Assembly (NCBI GenBank): GCA_034189165.1
Contig: JAXHVN010000034.1
Location: 62,001 to 126,000 of the forward strand
Length of the DNA: 64,000 nt
Source of the DNA: JAASSS01 sp021767745
GTDB lineage: Bacteria; Pseudomonadota; Gammaproteobacteria; UBA5335
Direction: 5' to 3'
Shown here in pieces: positions 45,806 through 55,771 of the stretch. Under the pieces are notes generated by a model. That model did not search any database and was not told where the DNA came from. It worked only from the letters and a program-made list of their open reading frames with translations. Both the position numbers and the translations under genes were made by a program. Each line of letters begins with the position of its first letter. Within the stretch, counting starts at the first letter, position 1.

Positions 45806-47013
45806 GCGAACCCGCCGACGGGGAGGCGCTGCTGGCAGTCCCCGGCATCGAGGTTGCGGCGGTGGCGGCCGGCATACGCAAGCCGGATCGCCTGGACCTG
45901 ACGCTCCTGCGGCTCGCGCCGGCTGCCACCTGCGCCGCGGTGTTCACGCGCAACGCCTTCCAGGCGGCGCCGGTGGTGCTGGCACGGCGACATCTGCAGG
46001 CGGGCCCGCCGCGGGCCCTGTTGATCAACACCGGCTACGCCAACGCCGGGACCGGTCCGGAGGGTGCCGAGGTCGCCGCGACCCTGTGTGCCGCGGCCGG
46101 CAAGGCGCTGGACGTGCCGGCCGCGGCGGTACTGCCGTTCTCGACCGGCGTGATCGGCGAATCGTTGCCGACGGGGCCGGTGTTGGCGGCGTTGCCTGGG
46201 CTGGTCGCCGCCCTGCGGCCGGATGGTTGGGCGCGGGCGGCGCAGGCGATCTGCACGACCGACACCCGGCCCAAGGCCATCAGCCGGCGCGTCCGCATCG
46301 GCGGGTACGAGGCGACGATCACCGGCATTGCCAAGGGCGCCGGTATGATTCGCCCGGACATGGCGACGATGCTGGCCTTCATCGGCACCGATCTGGCCAT
46401 CGCGCCGGGCCCGCTGGCCGAGCTGCTGCGCGAGACGGTGGACCGCAGCTTCAATCGCATCACGGTCGATGGCGACACTTCCACCAACGATGCCGTGTGT
46501 CTGGTCGCCAGTGGCGCCGGTCCCGCACTCTCACCCGCCGCCGGCGATGACTGGGCGCGCTTTGGCGAGGCGCTGCAGGCGGTGTGTCTGCATCTGGCGC
46601 AGGCGATCGTGCGGGACGGTGAGGGCGCCACGCGTTTCGTGGAGATCGTGGTGGAGGATGCCGCCGATGCCCGCGAGGCCCGTGCGGTGGCCGATGCGAT
46701 CGCGCATTCGCCGCTGGTCAAGACCGCCTGCTTCGCCGGCGATCCCAACTGGGGCCGCATCCTGGCCGCCGTCGGCCGCGCCGGAGTCGAGGGCCTGGAC
46801 ATCTCGCGGGTGCGGCTGTGGCTCGACGAGGTGGTGGTGGTGACCGGTGGCGGCCGCGATCCCGCCTATCGGGAGGCCGACGGCCAGCGTGTCTGCGCGC
46901 AATCGGCCTACACCATCCGGGTGGCGCTGGGGCGGGGTACGGCCGCGGTCGCAGTGTGGACCTGCGATCTCAGCTACGACTACGTCCGCATCAACGCCGA
47001 CTACCGCACCTGA
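45802..47013 (+). CDS. argJ: bifunctional glutamate N-acetyltransferase/amino-acid acetyltransferase ArgJ
   Basis: ArgJ recycles the acetyl group from N-acetylornithine to glutamate in arginine synthesis. It is an autoprocessing Ntn-type enzyme. The 403 residues contain the cleavage and catalytic site GMIRPDMATMLAF with nucleophile Thr189, oxyanion Thr-Gly earlier in FSTGVIGE, and DPNWGRILAAVGR. The start at ATG 45802 overlaps secA. Whether it also uses acetyl-CoA is not decided by sequence. Confidence 0.95.
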
Positions 47014-47014
47014 G

Positions 47015-47962
<948 letters not shown>

Positions 47963-47965
47963 GGC

Positions 47966-48184
47966 TCAGGCGTCGGAATCGTCGCCCGGCGCCGCAGGAT
48001 CGCCCGCCGGTGGGCCCGGGATTCGGCGCCGTTCATCCAGCCATTCGCCGAGATCGATCAGCCGGCAGCGGGGCGAGCAGAAGGGACGGGCGGGATTGTC
48101 CGCGCCGAGCACGGCCGGCTTGCCGCAGGTGGGGCATCGGCCCGTCGCGCCGCGTCGGCGTTTCGAATCCGCGTCAGACGCCAC
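47966..48184 (-). CDS. yacG: DNA gyrase inhibitor / zinc protein YacG
   Basis: YacG is a small Zn protein reported to bind gyrase GyrB in E. coli. From GTG 48184, which overlaps zapD by 11 bases, it has 72 residues. The four Zn cysteines are C17, C20, C36 and C40 (CPTCGKP and FCSPRCRLIDLGEWL). The RLIDLGEWL stretch is diagnostic. A longer ATG start at about 48208 has GGGAGG directly against it and is less likely. The tail is Pro/Asp-rich. Confidence 0.9.
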   Translation of the reverse strand: MASDADSKRRRGATGRCPTCGKPAVLGADNPARPFCSPRCRLIDLGEWLDERRRIPGPPAGDPAAPGDDSDA

Positions 48185-48971
48185 AGCAGGCCAGGCGGAA
48201 GGCAACATCCTCCCGCGTCTGCACCGGCCGTTCATCGATGTCCGGCTGCACCAGAAAGCGGATGGTGATGCGGTGCCGGCTGCCGCTGATCTCGGGGAAG
48301 CACTCGCTGTCCTGCGGCAGTGTGACCACGATCATCTGACAGGGCCTGTTGGCGTCGAGCGATTGCTCATAGGCGCCTTCGTGGGCCGTGGCAGCGCCGC
48401 GCCGTCCGGTTTCGCGCACCAGCCGCAGGATCATCGTCACGGCGTCTTCCACCGTGGCGAAGTGCCGGTACCACTGCTGCAGCAGGGCCTGCTGTTCGGC
48501 CGCTGGGCGCTGCAGCCAGTGGTGCATGCGCGGCAGATCGAAGGCGCAGGTGCCGCCGGGGATGGCATTGCGCTGGCGATAGGCGATCAGGAATTCGTTG
48601 TTGCGCAGCATTGCACCGGGTTGCCCGCGCTGCTCGTGCAGCCGCTCGACCAGCCCGCGAATCTCGGCAAGCAGGGCGTCGAGCTGTTGCAGATCCAGCC
48701 CCTCGCGCTCGCGCAGGCCTTCCAGGTGTGCCGCGTGGCGCTCGAGTTCGCTGATGATCTCGCTCTTGATGTCGCCCTGCCCGAGCGCCTCCAGGATCTC
48801 CTGCAGATCGGCGACGGCATCGCGCGTGGCCCAGGCGTCGCCGCGCCCCACGTGGTAGCGCGTTTGCGCGAACAGGAACTCCAGTCGCAGGAAGCGCCGG
48901 ATGCGCTCGTTCAGCGGCTGCTCGTAATGCACCAGCGGCGCGGCATTCGCGGTTGTAGAGGTAGCATCCAT
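48174..48971 (-). CDS. zapD: cell division protein ZapD
   Basis: ZapD bundles FtsZ filaments by binding the FtsZ C-terminal tail. The 265 residues have a helical domain (YEQPLNERIRRFLRLEFLF at about 16-34) and a beta domain (CQMIVVTLPQDSECFPEISG). It begins one base after coaE ends, and yacG overlaps its end. The coaE-zapD-yacG block is conserved in gammaproteobacteria. Confidence 0.95.
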   Translation of the reverse strand: MDATSTTANAAPLVHYEQPLNERIRRFLRLEFLFAQTRYHVGRGDAWATRDAVADLQEILEALGQGDIKSEIISELERHAAHLEGLREREGLDLQQLDALLAEIRGLVERLHEQRGQPGAMLRNNEFLIAYRQRNAIPGGTCAFDLPRMHHWLQRPAAEQQALLQQWYRHFATVEDAVTMILRLVRETGRRGAATAHEGAYEQSLDANRPCQMIVVTLPQDSECFPEISGSRHRITIRFLVQPDIDERPVQTREDVAFRLACCGV

Positions 48972-48972
48972 G

Positions 48973-49617
48973 TCAGTCTGGGTTCCGGCGCGGAAGAACG
49001 AATCGCTGTCGACGTGCCTGCGGATCGGCCGCCATGCGCAGATAGGCCTCGTGCAGCTCGTCGACGGCCGCCGCGATCACGGACCTAGGATGACGATTGT
49101 CTATGATGTCGTCGGCCAGGGCCAGCCGCCGTTCGCGCGTGGCCTGGGCGGCGATGGCGGCCCCAGCCTGTCCCGCATCGACCGCATCGCGCTGCATCAG
49201 GCGTGCCTGCTGGGCCTCGGGCGGCAGGTCGACGACCAGCACGCGCTGCACCAGGCGGTGCTGACCGCTCTCGATGAGCAACGGCACCATCAGGATCGTG
49301 TATGGCGAGCGGCTGGCGCGCAGCCGTGCCTGCATGCGCATGGCGATCGCCGGATGCGTCACCCGCTCCAGGCGCCGGCGGAAGTCATCATCGGCGAAGG
49401 CCTGCTCGCGCACCCGGGGGCGGTCGAGCTCGCCTGCCGCCGTCAGGATCCCATCGCCGAATTCCTTCACCAGCTGCGCCAGCGCCGGCTCGCCGGGGGC
49501 GACCACCTCGCGGGCGAGCGCGTCGGCGTCGATCACGTCGATGCCATGGGCGGCGAAGCGTTCGGCGACGGTGGACTTGCCGCTGGCGATGCCCCCGGTC
49601 AGTCCGACGAGGAACAT
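48973..49617 (-). CDS. coaE: dephospho-CoA kinase
   Basis: CoaE phosphorylates dephospho-CoA in the last step of coenzyme A synthesis. The 214 residues start MFLVGLTGGIASGKST (P-loop at 8-15), followed by DADALAREVV, RVTHPAIAMRM and VPLLIESGQH, all typical. The ATG lies 25 bases after the pilD stop. A C-terminal Arg/Gln-rich tail is slightly longer than the core needs. Confidence 0.96.
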   Translation of the reverse strand: MFLVGLTGGIASGKSTVAERFAAHGIDVIDADALAREVVAPGEPALAQLVKEFGDGILTAAGELDRPRVREQAFADDDFRRRLERVTHPAIAMRMQARLRASRSPYTILMVPLLIESGQHRLVQRVLVVDLPPEAQQARLMQRDAVDAGQAGAAIAAQATRERRLALADDIIDNRHPRSVIAAAVDELHEAYLRMAADPQARRQRFVLPRRNPD

Positions 49618-49642
49618 CGGGCGGCGGGCGTGCGGTGGTGGC

Positions 49643-50518
49643 CTAGAGTCCGGACCAATCGAGATAGGCCTGCTGCAAGGTATCGCCCCAAAGTAGCACG
49701 ATCCAGCCCGCCCCGGCCAAGAACGGCCCGAACGGCAGCGGTTGGCCGGACTGCAGGCGTCCGCTGGCGATCAGGCCCACCCCGAGGGTCGAACCGACCG
49801 CCGCCGCCAGCAGCAGGATCTGCGGCAGGCCTTGCCAGCCGCACCAGGCGCCGAGCAGGGCGAGCAGCTTGAAGTCGCCGTAGCCCAGTCCCTCCTTGCC
49901 AGTCGCCAGTCGAAAGCCCTGGTAGATGAGCCACAGCAGCAGGTAGCCGGCGGCGGCGCCGAGAATCGCCGAGGCCGGATCGGTGAACAGGCCGCCGACG
50001 GCGATCAGCAGGCCTGCCCACAGGCCGGGCAGGGTGAGGTCATCCGGCAGCAGCTGATGTTCGAGGTCGATTCCCGCCAGCGCGATCATCAGCCAGGTGA
50101 AGCCCATGGCAGCCACCGCAGGCAGGCCGGGACCGAACCGCCACGCCACCAGCACGGTCAGCAGCGCGCTGGCCAGCTCCACCAGCGGGTAGCGCAGGCT
50201 GATCGGCGCAGCGCAGTGGCGGCAGCGCCCGCGCAACAGCACAAAGCTCAGCACCGGCACGTTCTGCCAGGCGGCCAGCGGGTGGTGGCAGTGCGGGCAG
50301 TGCGACCGGCTGAAGATCAGGTCGGGCGGTACCGGCTCGTCGGCCGGCGGCGGCATGCCCAGCGCCGCATGTCCCTCCCGTCGCCAGCGCCAGAACAGGC
50401 GGGGCGGCAGGCGCAGGATGACCACGTTCAGGAAGCTGCCGACCAGCAGGCCGAGCACGCCGCTGCTGATGAGCCACAGCGCCGGCGATGCCGCCAGCAT
50501 CGTCAGCACGGCAGGCAC
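49643..50518 (-). CDS. pilD: type IV prepilin peptidase / N-methyltransferase PilD
   Basis: PilD is a membrane aspartyl protease that cleaves and methylates type IV prepilins and type II secretion pseudopilins. The 291 residues have the Zn-binding cysteines C74, C77, C99 and C102 in the cytoplasmic loop, and the catalytic aspartates D151 (GIDLEHQLLPDD) and D215 (LGYGDFKLL). The start is GTG 50518, 3 bases after pilC. It completes the pilB-pilC-pilD set. Confidence 0.95.
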   Translation of the reverse strand: MPAVLTMLAASPALWLISSGVLGLLVGSFLNVVILRLPPRLFWRWRREGHAALGMPPPADEPVPPDLIFSRSHCPHCHHPLAAWQNVPVLSFVLLRGRCRHCAAPISLRYPLVELASALLTVLVAWRFGPGLPAVAAMGFTWLMIALAGIDLEHQLLPDDLTLPGLWAGLLIAVGGLFTDPASAILGAAAGYLLLWLIYQGFRLATGKEGLGYGDFKLLALLGAWCGWQGLPQILLLAAAVGSTLGVGLIASGRLQSGQPLPFGPFLAGAGWIVLLWGDTLQQAYLDWSGL

Positions 50519-50521
50519 GCC

Positions 50522-51742
50522 TCAGATCACCTGGCCCATCTGGAAGATCGGCAGGTACATCGCCGTGACCAGGCCGCCGACCAGCACCCCGAGTACCACC
50601 ATGATCAGCGGTTCCAGCAGTGCACTGAGGTTGTCGACCATGTCGTCGACCTCGGCCTCGTAGAACTCCGCCACCTTGATCGCCATGGTGTCCAGTGCGC
50701 CGGATTCCTCGCCGATCGCGATCATCTGTACCGCCATGTGGGGGAAAATCTCGGTTTGCTGCATGGCCCGGTGGAGTTGCTCGCCGGTGGCCACCTGATC
50801 GCGGATGCGCAGCACCGCCCGGCTGAAGAGGATGTTGCCCGTTGCGCCGGCGACCGAGGTGAGCGCGTCGACCAGTGGCACGCCGGCGGTGAACATGGTC
50901 GCCAGCGTGCGAGCGTACCTCGCCAGTGCCGCCTTGTAGAGAATGCTGCCGATCACCGGCACGCGCAGGATGTATTTGTCGCGTGCTGCCCGGAACCCGG
51001 GTGAGCGCCGGTTCAGCTGGACGATGGCGGTGCCGGCGGCGGCGAGTGCCAGCAGGATCAGCCACCACCACGTCTGCACGAATTCCGACAGCGAAATGAC
51101 CAGTCGCGTGAAGGCCGGCAAATCAGCGCCGAAGCTGCCGAACAGCCCCTCGAACTGCGGCACCACGAAATAGAGCAGGATGCCGGTGACGATCAGCGCC
51201 ACGGCCGTGATGACGGCCGGGTAGGTGAGCGCCTTGCGCACCTTGGCCTTGAGTGCCTCGGCCTTCTCGCGATAGGTCGCGATCTTGTCCAGCAGCGTCT
51301 CCAGGGCACCGGAGCGCTCGCCGGCCGCGACCAGGTTCACGAACAGCTCGTCGAAGAACACCGGCTCGGCCGCCAGGGCATCGGCCAGGGCGGTGCCGGA
51401 CTCCACATCGGTCTTGATGCCCAGCAGCATGCTGCGCAGCGCCGGCTTGTCGCTGCCGCGGGCGACGATGTCGAAGCCCTGCACCAGCGGCACGCCAGCC
51501 GCCATCATCGTCGCCAACTGGCGGGTGAACAGGGCGATGTCCAGCGGCTTGATCTTGCTGCGCCCGCGCTTGAGCGCCCGCGTACTCTGCACCCGCACCT
51601 GGGTGGGCGTGATGCCCTGGCGGCGCAGCTGCGCCTTCACCACCATCTCGCTGGGCCCGCTCTGCCGGCCACGGACCACCTCGCCCCGCCGGTTCTTGCC
51701 TTCCCAGAGGAAGATCGACTGCTTTCCGATCGCCTGTGCCAT
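50522..51742 (-). CDS. pilC: type IV pilus inner-membrane platform protein PilC
   Basis: PilC is the GspF-family platform on which the pilus ATPase acts. The 406 residues contain two repeated GspF domains, each with the FTRQLATMMAAGVPLVQGF or YARTLATMFTAGVPLVDAL pattern, and three membrane segments (about 175-195, 225-245, 375-400). It lies between pilB (23 bases) and pilD (3 bases). Confidence 0.95.
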   Translation of the reverse strand: MAQAIGKQSIFLWEGKNRRGEVVRGRQSGPSEMVVKAQLRRQGITPTQVRVQSTRALKRGRSKIKPLDIALFTRQLATMMAAGVPLVQGFDIVARGSDKPALRSMLLGIKTDVESGTALADALAAEPVFFDELFVNLVAAGERSGALETLLDKIATYREKAEALKAKVRKALTYPAVITAVALIVTGILLYFVVPQFEGLFGSFGADLPAFTRLVISLSEFVQTWWWLILLALAAAGTAIVQLNRRSPGFRAARDKYILRVPVIGSILYKAALARYARTLATMFTAGVPLVDALTSVAGATGNILFSRAVLRIRDQVATGEQLHRAMQQTEIFPHMAVQMIAIGEESGALDTMAIKVAEFYEAEVDDMVDNLSALLEPLIMVVLGVLVGGLVTAMYLPIFQMGQVI

Positions 51743-51765
51743 CTGTCACCCCGGGGCGAAGCCCG

Positions 51766-53478
51766 CTATTCCACCGTCACCCGGTTGATCTCCTCCAGCG
51801 AGGTGAGGCCTTCGGCCACCTTGTTGAGGCCGGCCCGCCGTAGATCGATCACCCCTTCCGTGCGGGCCTGCGCCGCGATCTGCCGCGAATTGCCCTGTTC
51901 CATGATGATGCGGCCGATCTCCGCACTCACCGGCATCACCTGATACAGACCGACGCGGCCGCGGTAGCCGTTGGTGCAGCTGTTGCAGCCGACCGGCCCA
52001 TAGGGCTGCACCTGGCGCGCCTCGGTCTCGGAGTAGCCCTCCTCGCGCAGGGCATCGGGGGGCACCTCGATCGGTTGCTTGCACTGGGAACACAGCCGCC
52101 GCGCCAGCCGCTGCGCGATGATCAGCGAGACCGACGAGGCGATGTTGAATGGCGCCACGCCCATGTTCAGCAGTCGCTCGAGCGTCTGCGGCGCGTCGTT
52201 GGTATGGAGCGTGGAGAGCACCATGTGGCCGGTCTGTGCCGCCTTGATGGCGATCTCGGCCGTCTCCAGATCCCGGATCTCGCCGACCATGATCACGTCC
52301 GGGTCCTGCCGCAGGAAGGCCCGCATCGCCGAGGCGAAGGTGAGTCCGACCCGGGGGTTCACGTTGACCTGATTGACGCCCGGCAGGTTGATTTCCGCCG
52401 GATCTTCGGCGGTCGAGATGTTGCGGTCGGCGGTGTTGAGGATCCCCAGGCCCGTGTAGAGCGTGACGGTCTTGCCGCTGCCGGTCGGGCCGGTCACCAG
52501 CACCATGCCCTGCGGGCGCGCGAGCGTGCCCAGATACAGGCTTTTGGCGGCGGGCTCGAAGCCCAGCGCATCCACGCCAAGCTGGGTCGTGCTCGGGTCG
52601 AGGATACGCATCACGATCTTCTCGCCGAACAGCGTCGGACAGGTGCTGACGCGGAAATCGATCGCCCGGTTCGCCGACAGCTTGAGCTTGATGCGCCCGT
52701 CCTGCGGCACGCGCCGCTCGGCGATGTCCAGCCGCGACATTACCTTGATGCGGGCCGCCAGCCGGGCACTCAGGTTGACCGGCGGCTTGGCGACCTCGTA
52801 GAGGATGCCGTCGAAGCGGCAGCGCACGCGGTAGATCTTCTCGTAGGGCTCGAAATGGATGTCCGAGGCGCCCTTGCGGATCGCGTCGAGCAGCACCTTG
52901 TTGATGAAGCGCACCACCGGCGCATCCTCGGCGCCGGCCTCGCCAGTGTCCGCTGCCGCCTCGGGCTCTTCCTCGGCGATGTCCAGATCCAGCTCGACAT
53001 CGGCCAGCTCCTGCATGCTCGAGTCCATGGTCTCGAGCAGCTTGTCGATCGCCCGCAGCAGCTTGTCGTGCTCGACCAGGATGCCCTCGGTCACCTTGCC
53101 GGTGTGGAAGGTCACCTCGTCGAGCGCGGCGAGATTGGTCGGATCGGAGATCGCGACGAACAGGCGGTTGCCGCGTACCTTCAGTGGCAGCACCTGATGC
53201 TGGCGCACCAGCTTCTCGTCGACCACCTCGCGCGGCGACTGCGACAGATCGATGGCATCGAGGTCCAGCACCGGCACGCCGAATTCATCGGCGAGCAGGT
53301 TCGCCAGATCGCCCGGCCGCGCTGCCTTTTCCTCCACCAGCAAACCGACCAGCGAGAGCTTGCGCTCGCGGGCCTGCTGCTGCAGGGACTGCGCCTGCTC
53401 GGCGGCGAGCAGCTGCTCGGCCACCAGGCGCCGGCAGATGCCGTTCAGGCGGACGTCGGAGGCGGCGGGTGTAGCCAT
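51766..53478 (-). CDS. pilB: type IV pilus assembly ATPase PilB
   Basis: PilB is a hexameric ATPase powering pilus extension. The 570 residues have an N-terminal MshEN/GSPII_E domain (about 1-150), an acidic linker (160-185), Walker A GPTGSGKT (330-337), ASP-box GEIRDLETAEIA and a tetracysteine Zn motif (CSQCKQP and CNSCTNG). No pilin gene is adjacent. The 116-base gap before it, after rppH, should hold its promoter but I see no clear hexamers there. Confidence 0.95.
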   Translation of the reverse strand: MATPAASDVRLNGICRRLVAEQLLAAEQAQSLQQQARERKLSLVGLLVEEKAARPGDLANLLADEFGVPVLDLDAIDLSQSPREVVDEKLVRQHQVLPLKVRGNRLFVAISDPTNLAALDEVTFHTGKVTEGILVEHDKLLRAIDKLLETMDSSMQELADVELDLDIAEEEPEAAADTGEAGAEDAPVVRFINKVLLDAIRKGASDIHFEPYEKIYRVRCRFDGILYEVAKPPVNLSARLAARIKVMSRLDIAERRVPQDGRIKLKLSANRAIDFRVSTCPTLFGEKIVMRILDPSTTQLGVDALGFEPAAKSLYLGTLARPQGMVLVTGPTGSGKTVTLYTGLGILNTADRNISTAEDPAEINLPGVNQVNVNPRVGLTFASAMRAFLRQDPDVIMVGEIRDLETAEIAIKAAQTGHMVLSTLHTNDAPQTLERLLNMGVAPFNIASSVSLIIAQRLARRLCSQCKQPIEVPPDALREEGYSETEARQVQPYGPVGCNSCTNGYRGRVGLYQVMPVSAEIGRIIMEQGNSRQIAAQARTEGVIDLRRAGLNKVAEGLTSLEEINRVTVE

Positions 53479-53594
53479 GCGAACCTGTGCGCGACGGACG
53501 AATGGGACGGCGCGGCAGGCGGCGCCGATGTTCGTCTATGTCGGCAGGGCGCGAGGTGCCTTCAGTCGGCCGGCGCGTGGGCGCCGAGGGGGTT

Positions 53595-54161
53595 TCAGGC
53601 GGACCGGGCGCGGCGCCGGGGGCGGGCGCCGCTGCCGGCGCGGGAGCGCTCCAGCCGGGCCTCGACGGCGGGCGGGCGCGGTGTGGCCGGCGGAAAGATC
53701 AGCGGCTCCAGCTCCACCAGTGCCTGCAGGTAGACGTGGCGCTTGAAGAAGATCACATCCTGCAGCGGCTGCCAGTAGGAGATCCAGCGCCAGGCGTCGA
53801 ACTCGGGTCGGGCGTGGGCGTCCAGCCGCACGCGGCGCTCATCGCCCGTCAGCTCCAGCAGGAACCACACCTGCTTCTGGCCAATGCAGCGCGGCGAGGC
53901 GTGCTTGCGGATGAAGCGCTTGGGCAGGTGATAGTGCAACCAGCCCCGGGTGGCGCCGAGCACGCGCACATCCTCGGACCCCAGCCCGGTTTCCTCCGTC
54001 AGTTCGCGGTAGAGGGCGTCGATCGGGGCTTCGCCGTCGGCGATGCCGCCCTGCGGGAACTGCCACGAGCGCTGGCCGACGCGTCGGCCCCAGAAGACCT
54101 GGCGCTGCTGGTTGCAGAGGATGATGCCCACGTTGGGGCGAAAGCCGTCCGGGTCGATCAC
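53595..54161 (-). CDS. rppH: RNA pyrophosphohydrolase RppH
   Basis: RppH is a Nudix enzyme that removes pyrophosphate from 5'-triphosphate mRNA and starts decay. The 188 residues begin MIDPDGFRPNVGIILCN, and the Nudix box is complete (G38, E44, R52-E53, E56-E57, G59). The CIGQKQVWFLLEL and FKRHVY segments are typical of RppH. It uses a GTG start. About 25 residues longer than E. coli RppH, it has a Pro/Arg-rich basic tail (PPAVEARLERSRAGSG onward). Confidence 0.94.
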   Translation of the reverse strand: MIDPDGFRPNVGIILCNQQRQVFWGRRVGQRSWQFPQGGIADGEAPIDALYRELTEETGLGSEDVRVLGATRGWLHYHLPKRFIRKHASPRCIGQKQVWFLLELTGDERRVRLDAHARPEFDAWRWISYWQPLQDVIFFKRHVYLQALVELEPLIFPPATPRPPAVEARLERSRAGSGARPRRRARSA

Positions 54162-54209
54162 GAGGCGCGGCTGTCATGACGATATATGGCGGCTACCATA
54201 ACGCACCGC

Positions 54210-54231
54210 GGCCGGCCTGGTGAAGCCGGCC
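54210..54231. other. hairpin in the rppH/HAD divergent leader
   Basis: GGCCGGC (54210-54216) and GCCGGCC (54225-54231) form a perfect 7-bp stem with an 8-base loop, within the 98-base gap between two divergent starts. AT-rich patches ATATATGG (54183-54190) and CCATAACG (54196-54203) are the likely -10 area for one or both genes. Function of the hairpin is unknown. Confidence 0.25.
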
Positions 54232-54259
54232 CACCGCCGCCCACGCTCCGGAGAGACCT

Positions 54260-54931
54260 GTGCCGCTTGCCCTGTTCGACCTCGACAACACCCTCCTGGC
54301 CGGCGACAGCGACCAGCTCTGGGGCGCGTACCTGGCGGAGGTCGGCGCGGTCGACGGCGCGTGGTACCGGCAGGAGAATGCCCGCTACTACGCCGCCTAC
54401 GAGGCTGGCACGCTCGACATCGAGGAGTTTCTCGCCTTCGCGCTCAGGCCCCTGGCCGAGCATCCGCCGGCGCGGCTGGCGGCCTGGCGGGCCGCCTTCA
54501 TCGAGCGCGACATCCGGCCGCTGATCCTGCCGGCGGCCCGGGCGCTGATCGAACGGCACCGCACGCAGGGCGATCATCCCGTGATCGTCACCGCCACCAA
54601 CCGCTTTGTCACCGAGCCGATCGCCGCCGCGCTGGAGGTTATCGATCTGATCGCGACGGAGCCGGAACAGCGTGACGGGCGCTACACCGGCCGGGTGGCG
54701 GGCGTGCCCTCGTTCCAGCACGGCAAGATCACCCGCCTGCGGCAGTGGTTGGGGGAGGATGACGCCGCGCTGGCGCAGGCGAGCTTCTACAGTGACTCGG
54801 CCAACGACCTGCCGCTGCTGCGCGCTGTCGGCCGGCCGGTGGCAGTGGACCCGGATCCGCGTCTGCGGGCCGCCGCCGAGGCCGCCGGCTGGCCGGTGAT
54901 CTCGCTGCGCGACGGGTCGACCGGCCGCTAG
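54260..54931 (+). CDS. HAD-IB family phosphatase (SerB-like)
   Basis: This is a 223-residue HAD phosphatase of subfamily IB: motif I LALFDLDNTLLAGD (D7, D9), motif II in VIVTATNRFVTEP, motif III lysine in HGKITRL, motif IV YSDSANDLPLL, with a helical C1 cap (about 20-90). The substrate is not fixed by sequence. Relatives beside rppH in pseudomonads are annotated variously as phosphoserine- or histidinol-phosphate phosphatase-like. The start is GTG with GGAGAG close upstream. It converges on the HisN-like gene with 10 bases between. Confidence 0.82.
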   Translation: MPLALFDLDNTLLAGDSDQLWGAYLAEVGAVDGAWYRQENARYYAAYEAGTLDIEEFLAFALRPLAEHPPARLAAWRAAFIERDIRPLILPAARALIERHRTQGDHPVIVTATNRFVTEPIAAALEVIDLIATEPEQRDGRYTGRVAGVPSFQHGKITRLRQWLGEDDAALAQASFYSDSANDLPLLRAVGRPVAVDPDPRLRAAAEAAGWPVISLRDGSTGR

Positions 54932-54941
54932 CGGCGCGGGC

Positions 54942-55727
54942 TCAGCCGTCGAACAGGGCTGCCAGCACGGCCGGGCGAATGGCCGGCGCACTGGCCAGCA
55001 TGCTGCGGGTCGACAGGCCGATCGGCTGCTGCTCGAGATCGGTCACCACGGCGCCGGCCTCGCGCAGGATCACGGTCAGCGCGGCGATGTCGAGGATGTT
55101 CAGGTCCGATTCGATCACCGCCTCGATCTTGCCCGCCGCCAGCAGGTGATAGTGATAAAAGTCGCCGTAGCCGCGGATGCGCCCGACCTGCGCCACCAGC
55201 CGGCCGTAGTCGGCCCAGCGCGCCGAACGCGCCAGGCTCTTCAGATTGCCGGCGGAGATGGCGGCATCGCCGAGCAGCGCGATCTCGCTGACGGCCAGCC
55301 GCTCGCCGTTCAGATAGCCACCCTGGCCACGTTCGGCCCAGGCCATCTCGTCGAACAGCGGCGCGTTGGAGACGCCGACGATCAGTTCGCCCTGGTGCAT
55401 CAGCGCGATCTGCGTGGAGAAGAACGGGTAGCGGCGCACGAAGCTCTTGGTGCCGTCGATCGGGTCGATCAGCCAGAGATATTCCGCGTCCATGTTCTCC
55501 TGGCCGCTCTCCTCGCCGAAGAAGCCGTGCCCCGGCCAGCGCTCGCGGATGGTGCGCTTGATGACTTCCTCCGCCTCCACGTCGGCCGCCGTCACCGGCG
55601 TCTCGTCGTGCTTGTAGCGCACGGCCACCTCGCCGTCGTAGTAGTGCCGGATCACCCGCTCGGCGGCGTGCGCGGCATCGATCGCGGTCTGCAGCAGCGG
55701 ACCGGGCTTGGGCGGCTTGTCGGCCAT
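54942..55727 (-). CDS. inositol monophosphatase family protein, HisN-like histidinol-phosphatase candidate
   Basis: This is a Mg-dependent phosphatase of the IMPase fold with 261 residues. The metal motifs are GEES (71-74) and DPIDGTKSFVRR (88-99), and ILDIAAL serves as the C-terminal Asp motif. The DPIDGTKSF with following phenylalanines and the length fit the HisN type of histidinol-phosphatase more than CysQ or SuhB. The window has hisG, hisD and hisC but no HisB phosphatase, so a role in histidine synthesis is plausible. ATG 55727 has AGGAG 6 bases upstream, so I prefer it over a longer in-frame start. Confidence 0.8.
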   Translation of the reverse strand: MADKPPKPGPLLQTAIDAAHAAERVIRHYYDGEVAVRYKHDETPVTAADVEAEEVIKRTIRERWPGHGFFGEESGQENMDAEYLWLIDPIDGTKSFVRRYPFFSTQIALMHQGELIVGVSNAPLFDEMAWAERGQGGYLNGERLAVSEIALLGDAAISAGNLKSLARSARWADYGRLVAQVGRIRGYGDFYHYHLLAAGKIEAVIESDLNILDIAALTVILREAGAVVTDLEQQPIGLSTRSMLASAPAIRPAVLAALFDG

Positions 55728-55771
55728 GGCGACTCCTGAGGATGGGCAGCGGGCTGACATAATAGCGGCGC

